Origin: an uncultured Bacteroidales bacterium
GTDB lineage: Bacteria; Bacteroidota; Bacteroidia; Bacteroidales; P3
Reading direction: 5' to 3'
Assembly (NCBI GenBank): GCA_937901525.1
Contig: CALDHX010000037.1
Coordinates: forward strand, 1-9,759
DNA length: 9,759 nt
Shown here piece by piece: positions 1 to 7,800 of the stretch; the first letter of the stretch is position 1; the number at the start of each line of letters is the position of its first letter. The notes below the pieces were generated by a model. That model was given only the letters and a program-made list of their open reading frames with translations. It was not told the DNA's origin and ran no database searches. A program made the position numbers and the translations under genes.

Positions 1-10
1 GAAAATAGAA

Positions 11-1090
11 TTAAATCATAAGTTCAAGAGCGATTCTATCGTTGAGAAGCCAAGGGTTTTTAAATAAATCTTTGGCTTTTTCTTTTTGTCTTTTGAAATG
101 AGGGAGATATTGTGGGAAATTATTTTCAATATACTTTTCATCAATTCCTTCTTTGGTGCGAAGAGATAGCATAATGTATTCATTATATTTGTCTTCTTCT
201 GAAAGAATCTCGGTAAACGGAGGAATATTGTTATTTATGTTAGAAATATATTCTTCAATATTTTCAGGATTCCAAGAACGAGAAGAGATGTTAAAAGAAT
301 GTGATGCTGCTCCAAGACCAAGATACTCTTCTGCTCTCCAATATGAAGAGTTGTGTTTGCTTTTGAAGCCAGGTTTACAATAGTTTGAAATTTCGTAATG
401 TTCAAAGCCTACTTGCTCTAAATAACTCTTTGTTTTATTAAATTGAATAATTGATTCATTTTCGTAAGGCAAAGAAATAACTTTTTTATTGACTAACTTA
501 TCAAGCATTGTTCCTTCTTCAAGAGTGAGAGAGTAGCAAGAGATGTGTTCTGGATTTAATTCAATTGCTTTTTCTAAGTTCTTCTCCCATTTTTCTAAGG
601 TCATATTTGGAAGGTTAAACATAAGGTCAAAACTAATGTTTGAAAAACCAACTTTTCTTGATAATTCTATTGCATTTATTGCTGTTTTGGAGTTGTGCCT
701 TCTGTTTAAAAGTTTTAAATCATCATCGTTAAAACTTTGTATTCCGTATGATATTCTATTGAATCCAAGATTTAAAAGATGTTCTAAAAACTCTGGATTT
801 GCATCTTCTGGATTTGCCTCTATTGTCGCTTCTTCTAAGAGAGATAAGTCAAGGTTTTCTTTTAGAGCAAAGATGATTTGAGTGATTTGCTCTTTGTTTA
901 AGCATGTTGGTGTGCCTCCTCCAAAGTATAGGGTTTTGATAGGAGTAGATAGATATGTATTTCGTTTTTCAATTTCTTTAATTATGGCTCTTATGTAATT
1001 ATCTTTGCTTTTTTTTGTGGCAATCGAATAGAAATTACAATAGATACACTTTTGCGAACAGTAAGGAATATGAATGTAAATGCCAGCCAT
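11..1090 (-). CDS. hemW: HemW-like radical SAM heme chaperone
   Basis: The 359-residue product belongs to the HemN/HemW radical SAM family, often mis-annotated as oxygen-independent coproporphyrinogen III oxidase. The [4Fe-4S] motif CSQKCIYC (C11, C15, C18) lies almost at the N-terminus, after MAGIYIHIPY. The long N-terminal extension typical of true HemN is absent, which favours HemW, a cytoplasmic protein that binds heme and delivers it to partner proteins. Other family motifs seen are YFGGGTPT (55-62), TIEANPED (89-96), RISYGIQSF (112-120), HYEISNY (231-237) and YLGLGAASHS (256-265). The usual GLPGQT-type loop reads NLPNMT (159-164), a divergent form. The length is slightly below the roughly 375-380 residues of well-known homologues, but the C-terminus (LLNDRIALELMI) looks complete. 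The start ATG overlaps the stop of the upstream kinase as TAATG, so co-transcription and coupled translation are likely. Its terminator lies outside the window. Confidence 0.93.
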   Translation of the reverse strand: MAGIYIHIPYCSQKCIYCNFYSIATKKSKDNYIRAIIKEIEKRNTYLSTPIKTLYFGGGTPTCLNKEQITQIIFALKENLDLSLLEEATIEANPEDANPEFLEHLLNLGFNRISYGIQSFNDDDLKLLNRRHNSKTAINAIELSRKVGFSNISFDLMFNLPNMTLEKWEKNLEKAIELNPEHISCYSLTLEEGTMLDKLVNKKVISLPYENESIIQFNKTKSYLEQVGFEHYEISNYCKPGFKSKHNSSYWRAEEYLGLGAASHSFNISSRSWNPENIEEYISNINNNIPPFTEILSEEDKYNEYIMLSLRTKEGIDEKYIENNFPQYLPHFKRQKEKAKDLFKNPWLLNDRIALELMI

Positions 1091-2592
1091 TATTTCTCTT
1101 TTTTAAGAATGATTCTAAATGTTGAGCCTTTTCCAATAGAGGATTGTTTGAGAAAAACTTTTCCTTTATGATATTCTTCTATTATTCTCTTGACAAGAGA
1201 TAATCCCATACCCCATCCTCTTTCTTTTGTTGTAAATCCAGGAGAGAATATCTTTTTAAAATCTCTTTTAGGCACTCCTTTTCCGGTGTCGCTTACGTCA
1301 ATAAGTATCTTTTTATTTTCATTTTTCACCTCTATTCTTAAATCACCTATTCCGTTCATTGCGTCTATTGCATTTTTTATTAGGTTTTCTAAAGCCCATT
1401 CAAATAAATGTTGATTTAACTCAATATTTATGCAATTTTCTTCTGGTAAAATGATTTCGTAATTGACTTTTTTTGAAGTTCTTTTTTTGATGTAATCAAC
1501 AGTGTTTTGTATTACATCTAATATGTTAAGTTCTATTTTTTTAGGGGTTTTACCTACTTGTGAAAATCGTTGGGTTATAACGTTTAATTTGTCAATGTCT
1601 TTTGAAATTTCTGTGCATACCATTTCATTTTCTGGGTTTAATTTTAAGTATTCTACCCATGCCATAAGCGAAGAAATAGGTGTACCGAGTTGATGTGCAG
1701 TTTCTTTGTTCATTCCTATCCAAATAGAATTTTCTTCTGACTTTTTAGTGATTTTAAGTAGTTGAATAATTAAAAATGCAAATAAAATAATTAATAGAGT
1801 AAAGATAGGAGGGTAGTATCTTAAAAAGGTAAGGAAGGTAGGGCTTTCATAAAAAATCTTAGCATTAGGATAATTTGGAAGATTGATTGCTATGGAATTA
1901 TTTGCAGACTCCATTTCTGAAATTAGTTTATTGAAAAAAGGTTTTTTTAATAGCTTTTCATCAATGTTTCCGTGAGCAATTATTTTGTTTTGACTACTAT
2001 CGGTTATGATTACAGGAATTGAAACCGAATTATTGACGATTTCGGAAAGAAAGTCATAACTTAAATAATATAAGGTGTTTTTTATGTTGGAATAAACCGT
2101 ACTTTCTGAATAAAAAAGTTTGAATTTTATATCACTTGCTGTGTATTCTATTGGTTGATTAATCGAAAAATCTTCTAAAAGTTTGCCAGATAGTTTTGTT
2201 TGACTCTTTGGTATTTCGATGTTTTGAGATAGTAATATGTTATCAAACTCATCGGTTATTATTACAGGAATTGTTCTGTTATTTGAAATAAATTCGTAAT
2301 AGAAGTTAAGTTCTTTGTCTAATGGTTGAGAGAGAATGTATTTGTGAGCAGTAATAAATTGTTGTACTTTGGCATGTTCGTCAATAGCTAAATTATCAAA
2401 AAATATTTTTACATTGTCTAATACTTCTATTTTTCTACTTACGGCATTTGCCCAAAGCTTTATTTTTTTAATTTCTTCATTTCTAAGTTGTGTAACAGTG
2501 TTGTGAATGAAAAAAAGAAATATGAGCATTAGTATAATGCCTAAAAACAATAAAGTCCAAGTGATTTTATAATTATATCTACCGTGTTTCAT
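1090..2592 (-). CDS. Orphan transmembrane sensor histidine kinase
   Basis: The 500-residue product is a membrane-bound histidine kinase. A first transmembrane helix spans about residues 12-30. An extracytoplasmic sensor region covers about 31-255, and a second helix about 262-280. The dimerisation/phosphotransfer box is KETAHQLGTPISSL with H300 as the likely phosphoacceptor, followed by Q-L-G-T-P instead of the common E-[IL]-[RK]-T-P. The ATPase domain shows an N-box (LENLIKNAIDAM, 401-412), a G1 box (DTGKG, 435-439) and a G2 box (GWGMGLSL, 459-466). The core catalytic residues are present, so it should be active. There is no receiver domain and no response regulator gene in the window, so its partner is unknown. 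The sensor region contains the motif IPVIITD twice (108-114 and 192-198), suggesting a duplicated sensory fold. The gene is first in an operon with hemW. I do not recognise the signal it senses. Confidence 0.92.
   Translation of the reverse strand: MKHGRYNYKITWTLLFLGIILMLIFLFFIHNTVTQLRNEEIKKIKLWANAVSRKIEVLDNVKIFFDNLAIDEHAKVQQFITAHKYILSQPLDKELNFYYEFISNNRTIPVIITDEFDNILLSQNIEIPKSQTKLSGKLLEDFSINQPIEYTASDIKFKLFYSESTVYSNIKNTLYYLSYDFLSEIVNNSVSIPVIITDSSQNKIIAHGNIDEKLLKKPFFNKLISEMESANNSIAINLPNYPNAKIFYESPTFLTFLRYYPPIFTLLIILFAFLIIQLLKITKKSEENSIWIGMNKETAHQLGTPISSLMAWVEYLKLNPENEMVCTEISKDIDKLNVITQRFSQVGKTPKKIELNILDVIQNTVDYIKKRTSKKVNYEIILPEENCINIELNQHLFEWALENLIKNAIDAMNGIGDLRIEVKNENKKILIDVSDTGKGVPKRDFKKIFSPGFTTKERGWGMGLSLVKRIIEEYHKGKVFLKQSSIGKGSTFRIILKKEK
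1999..2273 (-). repeat. Internal direct repeat in kinase sensor region
   Basis: A 23-base sequence at 1999-2021 recurs at 2251-2273 with one mismatch (plus-strand core ATCGGTTAT, then G or T, then ATTACAGGAATTG). The copies are exactly 252 bases apart, which is 84 codons in frame, and both encode the IPVIITD motif of the kinase sensor region. Sequence on either side is only weakly similar. This fits either an old duplication of a PAS/Cache-like sensor unit or a local gene conversion that kept these bases alike. Confidence 0.75.
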
Positions 2593-2614
2593 ATATATAG
2601 GTGTTTATTCATTG

Positions 2615-2622
2615 CAAAGATA
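2615..2622 (-). promoter_or_regulatory. Putative promoter -7 element of the kinase-hemW operon
   Basis: Read on the minus strand, the sequence is TATCTTTG followed by CA, a full match to the Bacteroidota TAnnTTTG -7 element. Transcription would start a few bases downstream, giving a leader of only about 18 bases before the kinase ATG at 2592. No TTTG lies at the expected 19-21 base distance upstream; the sequence there is TATT or TTAT. The promoter is therefore likely weak or activator-dependent. Confidence 0.5.
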
Positions 2623-2652
2623 CCTAATGTTTTGTAAATTTAATAAGATTTT

Positions 2653-2683
2653 TTTGTGAAGTTGTTTTTTTTCTGTAATTTTG
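2653..2683 (+). promoter_or_regulatory. Bacteroidota-type promoter of dapA-fba
   Basis: TTTG at 2653-2656 is separated by exactly 19 bases from TAATTTTG at 2676-2683, a complete match to the Bacteroidota housekeeping promoter (TTTG, N19-21, TAnnTTTG). The expected transcription start is around 2687-2690, giving a leader of about 20 bases to the dapA ATG at 2709. No Shine-Dalgarno sequence is visible, as is usual in this phylum. The -7 element and the 7 bases after it nearly match those of the downstream adhesin promoter. Confidence 0.72.
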
Positions 2684-2708
2684 ACGCTTTATTTTTAATG
2701 TACGTACT

Positions 2709-3611
2709 ATGAAAAAATTTGATATACAAGGCACAGGTGTTGCTCTTGTAACGCCTTTTTATAAGCAGGGTAATGTTGATTTCACTTCTTATGAGAAATT
2801 AATAGAACATGTTATAAATGGAGGTGTTGATTACTTGGTTTGTATGGGTACTACTTCGGAGTATCCTACATTGAATCATCAAGAAGTTTTGGCATGTTTA
2901 GAATTTGCAATAGAAGTTACAGCAAATAGAGTTCCTATTGTTTTAGGCATGGGCGGTAATGATACAAGAAGTTTAATAAACAATATCAGAAAAGCTGACT
3001 TTTCAAATGTTTCTGCTATTTTATCTGTAACGCCTTACTATAACAAGCCAAATCAAAAAGGAATTTATGCACATTACAAGGCAGTAGCAGAAGCTTCACC
3101 GCTACCTATCATACTTTATAATGTTCCAGGAAGAACAGGAGTAAACATAAATGCAGATACTTGTTTGCAATTAGCAAATGATTTTCCAAATATCATAGGT
3201 ATAAAGGAAGCTTCTGGAAATATAATGCAGTGTATGGATATTTTAGCAAATAAACCACAAAACTTTACTGTGGTTTCTGGTGAAGATGCTTTAGTAATGC
3301 CACTTATGTCATTAGGAATGCAAGGAGTAATATCTGTTACTGCAAATGCATTACCAAAACAAATGAGTGAAATGGTAAATTATTGCTTAAAATCAAATTA
3401 TAAGAAAGCAAAAGTTCTTCATGAAGAACTTCTACCATTCTCAAAAGCAATATTTGAAGAAGGAAATCCTGTTGGAATAAAAGCAGCCTTAGAAGTACTT
3501 GATATTTGTCAAAATAATTTGCGATTACCTTTGGTGAAGAGTTCTAAGTCGTTATATTCCAAGATTCAATCAATACTAAATAATATACAATCGAATAATA
3601 ATCAAAAATAA
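2709..3611 (+). CDS. dapA: 4-hydroxy-tetrahydrodipicolinate synthase
   Basis: The 300-residue product is a TIM-barrel class I (Schiff-base) aldolase of the DapA/NAL family. It condenses pyruvate with aspartate-4-semialdehyde in the cytoplasm, the first committed step of diaminopimelate and lysine synthesis. The active-site series is present: T48 and T49 in the GTTSE loop, Y111 in VTPYYNKP, Y137 in LYNVPGRTG, and the Schiff-base lysine K166 in IGIKEASG. R142 in NVPGRTG binds the semialdehyde carboxylate in true DHDPS enzymes and argues against N-acetylneuraminate lyase or other pyruvate aldolases. Length is normal for the family. The first codons are ATG AAA AAA, 25 bases after a consensus promoter. 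The stop TAA is 6 bases before the next start, so it forms an operon with the fructose-bisphosphate aldolase gene. Confidence 0.95.
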   Translation: MKKFDIQGTGVALVTPFYKQGNVDFTSYEKLIEHVINGGVDYLVCMGTTSEYPTLNHQEVLACLEFAIEVTANRVPIVLGMGGNDTRSLINNIRKADFSNVSAILSVTPYYNKPNQKGIYAHYKAVAEASPLPIILYNVPGRTGVNINADTCLQLANDFPNIIGIKEASGNIMQCMDILANKPQNFTVVSGEDALVMPLMSLGMQGVISVTANALPKQMSEMVNYCLKSNYKKAKVLHEELLPFSKAIFEEGNPVGIKAALEVLDICQNNLRLPLVKSSKSLYSKIQSILNNIQSNNNQK

Positions 3612-3617
3612 TACGTT

Positions 3618-4610
3618 ATGGTAAATTACAAAGATTTAGGTTTGGTAAATTCAAGAGAGATATTTGCCAAAGCAATGCAAGGAGGCTATGCTATTCCTGC
3701 ATTTAACTTTAATAATATGGAACAATTACAAGCAATTATTCAAGCTTGTGTTGCACAAAAAAGCCCTGTAATACTTCAAGTATCAGCAGGAGCAAGAAAA
3801 TATGCAAATCAAACTTTACTTCGTTACATGGCACAAGGAGCAGTTGAGTATGCAAAAGAATTAGGTTGTGAAATTCCAATTGTTTTACACTTAGACCATG
3901 GCGATAGCTTTGAAATATGTAAGTCTTGTATAGAATATGGATTTTCTTCTGTAATGATAGATGGTTCACATCTTCCATACGAAGAAAATGTTGCTCTTAC
4001 TAAAAAAGTAGTTGATTATGCACATCAATACGATGTAACAGTAGAAGGAGAATTAGGAGTTTTAGCCGGAGTAGAAGATGATGTTGCAGCAGAAAACAGT
4101 ACTTATACAAGAGCAGAAGATGTAGAAGATTTTGTAAAGAAAACAGGAGTTGATTCTTTAGCAATATCTATTGGAACATCTCACGGAGCAAATAAATTCC
4201 GTCCAGAACAATGCACAAGAAATGCAGAAGGAATTTTAATTCCACCTCCATTGCGTTTTGATATTTTAGCAGAAATAGAAAAAAGAATACCAGGATTCCC
4301 TATTGTTCTTCACGGTTCGTCATCAGTTCCACAAGACCAAGTTGCAATAATCAATAAATTTGGTGGTGCAATGAAAGATGCAATAGGAATACCAGAAGAA
4401 CAATTACGTCAAGCAGCTAAATCAGCAGTTTGTAAAGTAAATATTGACTCTGATGGACGTATTGTAATGACAGCAGCAGTAAGACAAATCCTATCAGAAA
4501 AGCCAGCTGAATTTGATCCAAGAAAATATCTTGGTCCAGCAAGAGATAATTTGAAGTTGATGTATGAACATAAAATAATAAATGTATTAGGATCAGCTCA
4601 AAGAGTGTAA
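3618..4610 (+). CDS. fba: Class II fructose-bisphosphate aldolase
   Basis: The 330-residue product is a zinc-dependent class II aldolase that interconverts fructose-1,6-bisphosphate with dihydroxyacetone phosphate and glyceraldehyde-3-phosphate in glycolysis and gluconeogenesis. The signature VLHLDHGD (89-96) supplies the catalytic D93 and zinc ligand H94. Further zinc ligands are H189 (GTSHGANK) and H232 (VLHGSSS), and GELGVLAG with E145 is the second conserved metal/active-site stretch. Phosphate-binding residues are seen around G190, K193, G233 and S235, and KVNIDSD (273-279) supplies N275 and D277. A tagatose-bisphosphate aldolase is the main alternative, but no tagatose or galactitol genes are nearby. 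It follows dapA by 6 bases and is probably the last gene of the operon, since a strong terminator begins 45 bases after its stop. Confidence 0.95.
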   Translation: MVNYKDLGLVNSREIFAKAMQGGYAIPAFNFNNMEQLQAIIQACVAQKSPVILQVSAGARKYANQTLLRYMAQGAVEYAKELGCEIPIVLHLDHGDSFEICKSCIEYGFSSVMIDGSHLPYEENVALTKKVVDYAHQYDVTVEGELGVLAGVEDDVAAENSTYTRAEDVEDFVKKTGVDSLAISIGTSHGANKFRPEQCTRNAEGILIPPPLRFDILAEIEKRIPGFPIVLHGSSSVPQDQVAIINKFGGAMKDAIGIPEEQLRQAAKSAVCKVNIDSDGRIVMTAAVRQILSEKPAEFDPRKYLGPARDNLKLMYEHKIINVLGSAQRV

Positions 4611-4655
4611 AAATGAATAGCAAAGATAATATAACTAATTTGAATGATTAGGCAT

Positions 4656-4691
4656 AAAGAGCGACTCAAACAAAAGAGTCGCTCTTTTTTT
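4656..4691 (+). terminator. Rho-independent terminator after fba
   Basis: A perfect 12-base-pair stem (AAAGAGCGACTC at 4656-4667 with GAGTCGCTCTTT at 4676-4687) encloses an 8-base A-rich loop and runs directly into a T-tract. This is a strong intrinsic terminator placed 45 bases after the fba stop. It separates the dapA-fba operon from the adhesin transcript. Confidence 0.93.
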
Positions 4692-4769
4692 CTTTACTTT
4701 TTGAAATTTTTTCTTTACTTTTTTTGATTTTTTCTTTACTTTTTTCTTTTTTTTCTTAGATTTTTTTTT
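4692..4769. repeat. 21-base T-rich tandem repeat array
   Basis: CTTTACTTTTT starts at 4692, 4713 and 4734, exactly 21 bases apart. A degenerate fourth copy (CTTAGATTTT) starts at 4755. Each unit contains two runs of T about half a unit apart, so T-tracts recur roughly once per helical turn on one face. The array fills the gap between the terminator and the adhesin promoter, 23 bases upstream of its TTTG box. Together with 4770-4791, which is mostly T with two G interruptions, it is almost free of G and C on the plus strand. It contains no gene. Likely roles are intrinsic DNA curvature or an upstream promoter element; replication slippage could also explain its origin. Confidence 0.8.
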
Positions 4770-4791
4770 CTTTGTTTTTTTTGTTTAAAAA

Positions 4792-4822
4792 TTTGTTATA
4801 TGGGAAATAAATTATAAATTTG
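4792..4822 (+). promoter_or_regulatory. Bacteroidota-type promoter of the adhesin gene
   Basis: TTTG at 4792-4795, a 19-base spacer and TAAATTTG at 4815-4822 match the Bacteroidota promoter consensus fully, with the same spacing as the dapA promoter. Transcription should begin near 4826-4829, giving a leader of about 30 bases. The sequence TAAATTTGACGCTTT differs at one base from the corresponding dapA sequence. The 21-base T-rich array lies immediately upstream. Confidence 0.75.
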
Positions 4823-4855
4823 ACGCTTTGAAAATAAATTGTAGTATAAACTAAT

Positions 4856-7800
4856 ATGTTGAGTATGAAAAAACAATTATTAGCATTAGTGTTGTCGATT
4901 TTTGCAATGACTAATGTTTTATCCCAACCTATACGCGAGGGATTTGAAGGAAGTTTTCCACCAGAAGATTGGATAGTGGAAGGAACATGGATAACAAGTA
5001 ATTATCGTTACCATGAAGGAGAAACATCAGCTTATGTTACAGATGGAGCAGTAGGAGGAAGATTGATAATGCCAGTCTTTTCTGCAACCGATGCAACAAT
5101 TTTAAGCTTTTATATGGGAGTAATATATCCTGGTTATGCAAATCTCACTACTTTAACTATTGAAGTAGCAACATCTTTGGAACAAGCAACATGGCAAACA
5201 GTTGCAACAATAAATTATCCAACACAACAGTACGAATTTGAATACAGAGAAGTTAGTTTAGCAGAATATGCAGGTCAAGATATTTATGTTTGTTTTCATG
5301 TAGTAAACAATAACGGAGCAGGAACATTAATAGATGAAGTCTTTTTAGGAAGCATAACCTGTCCAAAACCAACAGCACTAACAGCAACTCCTACTATTTC
5401 CTCTGCAAATATAACATGGACAGGAAGCGATAATGCAAATTCTTATGAATTACAAATTATTTCAGCAGATCAAACTTGGGAAGAAGCAGAAACAATATCA
5501 GTTGCAGGACTTAGTTATCAAGCAACAGGATTGCAACCAGCAACAATGTATTATGTAAGAGTAAGAAGTGTATGTGGAAATGACGATATTTCAAATTGGA
5601 CAGAGAGACTTTTATTTACAACACTTTGCTTAGAAGAATTAACACTACCTTACATGGAAGAATTTGCCCATCTTAATTGTTGGACCCTTATGCAAACAGT
5701 AGATAATTGGGATGGAATTTATCCAAGAATAACAGAAGGCTTTATGGATAACTCTGATGATAATAATGTACTACTATCAACAGTAGGAAATACTATAATA
5801 GCAAATAATTTACCTATAAGATTTGATTATTTGGAAACGGAAATAAGAATTAAAACAAGAGCGTTCTTTGATATTGCTCCTACATTGTTAGTTGGTTATG
5901 TAACAAGCCTAACAGATACAACAACCTTTGTTCCATTAAATACACTAACAATAACAAATCAAATTGGTTGGTCAGAATATGCGTTAAATACAACATCATG
6001 GAACTTAATAGAAGGAACAGATTATTACTTAGCAATAAAATGCGTTTTACAAAATGAATGGGACAATGTGTATATTGATAATATTTATATCAATACAATA
6101 CCAGAATGTCCTGCACCGGAAAGAGGAAGTGTAACAGTTGTTGCAAACGGAGACAATGCAGTAGTATCTTGGATAGACAATAACGAAGAACATGAAGCTT
6201 GGATAGTCTATTACAAACCACTTTCTGCAGAAGAATGGTTAACATCAGAAGCATCAGAACAAACACATACATTAACAGGACTTACACCAGAAACAACCTA
6301 TCAAGTATATGTTATGACAGATTGTGGAACAGAGAATAATACAGAACAAACCTATACTGTTCAATTCACAACAACAGGAATTCCAATTACTTTGCCATAT
6401 TTCCAAAACTTTGAAGACACAACAGCTGTTTCGGAAATTTCATTTTGGAATTCCGATGGATTTAATAAATGGGCTATTGGTAATGCAACAGGATACATTC
6501 CGCAAGGAAGCTCAGAAACAACAGGAGGAGCAATGTATATCTCAAATGATAACGGACAAACTTATGGATATATAAATACAATTTGGGATATATCAGTTGC
6601 AGGAATCTTAGTTTATTTTACACCAGGCTATGAATACGAATTGTCTTTCGATTACAAAGTAGGTGGAGAAGAGGACGGAGATAATTTAAAATTATTTGTA
6701 TTAGAACCAGGATTTCCACTTGATGAATATTGGAATGGACAAATGCTATCATCAGAATTATATGGCGTTTACAATTGGGCACGCTTCAACTATGAAATTC
6801 CAGAATCTTGGATAGGCACAACAAAACAAATCCTATTCTATTGGCATAATGACTATTCGGGAGGAACCCAACCGGCAGCAATTGACAATATCAGAATAAG
6901 TCAAAGCACATGTATTAGACCTGGCAATATTACATTAGATCAAGTAACACAAAACACTGCAACAATATCTTGGGAAGCAGAAGCAGATTCCTATACAATA
7001 AAATATAGAAAGGTAGGAAGCAATGAAGAATTTATGGAAGAAACAACTTCATTAACTTATACAACCTTAACAAACCTACAACCAGCATCAATATACGAAT
7101 ATACCATACAATCAATCTGTGGAGAAGAGTCCTCACCTTTAACAGAAGTAGCAACATTCTCAACATCTTGTGGAACAATAGAAGGATTATGGTTTGAAGA
7201 TTTTGAAAGCGTGCTTTATGATGAATTGCTTGCGAATAATAAATTTGCATGTTGGGAAGTGCTCAATTCTACAACCGAATCTTTTATGGGAACATATCCA
7301 CGCATTGATTGGGACGGAAGTTATGATGCCGCACACTCAGGATTAGTATCATTAGAATTTAATGGAAACGGATTATTAGCCTTACCTCAATTTGCGGCAG
7401 ATTTAAACACTCTACAATTAACATTTTATGCAAATACAACAGCCTCATTCGAATCACAAGCAGGATTATTCGAGGTAGGATACATAACAAATCTTCAAGA
7501 CACTTCTTCATTTGTGCCAATAGCAACAGTTGCACCAGTAGGATATGACAGAAGTGAATCAGTAATGGTAGGACCATTCCAATATGGCGACATAGAAGAA
7601 ACAGAAGGAAGAATAGCCTTGCGTTATACATCAACAAATCAAGCAATCTCTTGGAATTTGGACGACTTTACCGTAGAACCAATACCGACTTGTCCATCTC
7701 CAATACCAACAAGCGTAACAGCTACTAACATAACAACAGAAAGTGCAATAATAACATGGATAGACCCAGATATTGAACACACACAATGGATAGTTTATTA

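Noticed and set aside
153..881. Plus-strand open frames of 76 and 112 codons at 153-383 and 543-881
   Set aside because: They lie wholly inside hemW on the other strand, show no recognisable motifs, and hemW is supported by strong family motifs.
11..1090. Annotation as oxygen-independent coproporphyrinogen III oxidase (HemN)
   Set aside because: The radical SAM cysteines start at residue 11 and the N-terminal extension of true HemN is missing, which fits HemW.
1190..1693. Plus-strand open frames of 74 and 63 codons
   Set aside because: They are antisense to the conserved ATPase and phosphoacceptor regions of the histidine kinase and have no coding signals of their own.
2589..2612. Seven-codon minus-strand frame whose TGA overlaps the kinase ATG
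   Set aside because: Its ATG lies only 3 bases after the -7 element, so it probably sits at or before the transcription start and is not fully transcribed.
3736..4623. Minus-strand open frames of 80 and 68 codons
   Set aside because: They are the reverse complement of conserved fructose-bisphosphate aldolase sequence, and the leucine-rich translations are typical of antisense of A-rich codons.
4613..4651. Twelve-codon open frame just after fba
   Set aside because: It is very short, has no recognisable start signal and lies between the fba stop and its terminator, so it is most likely 3' untranslated sequence.
4692..4769. CRISPR-like array
   Set aside because: The repeats are contiguous 21-base low-complexity units without unique spacers, and there are no cas genes.
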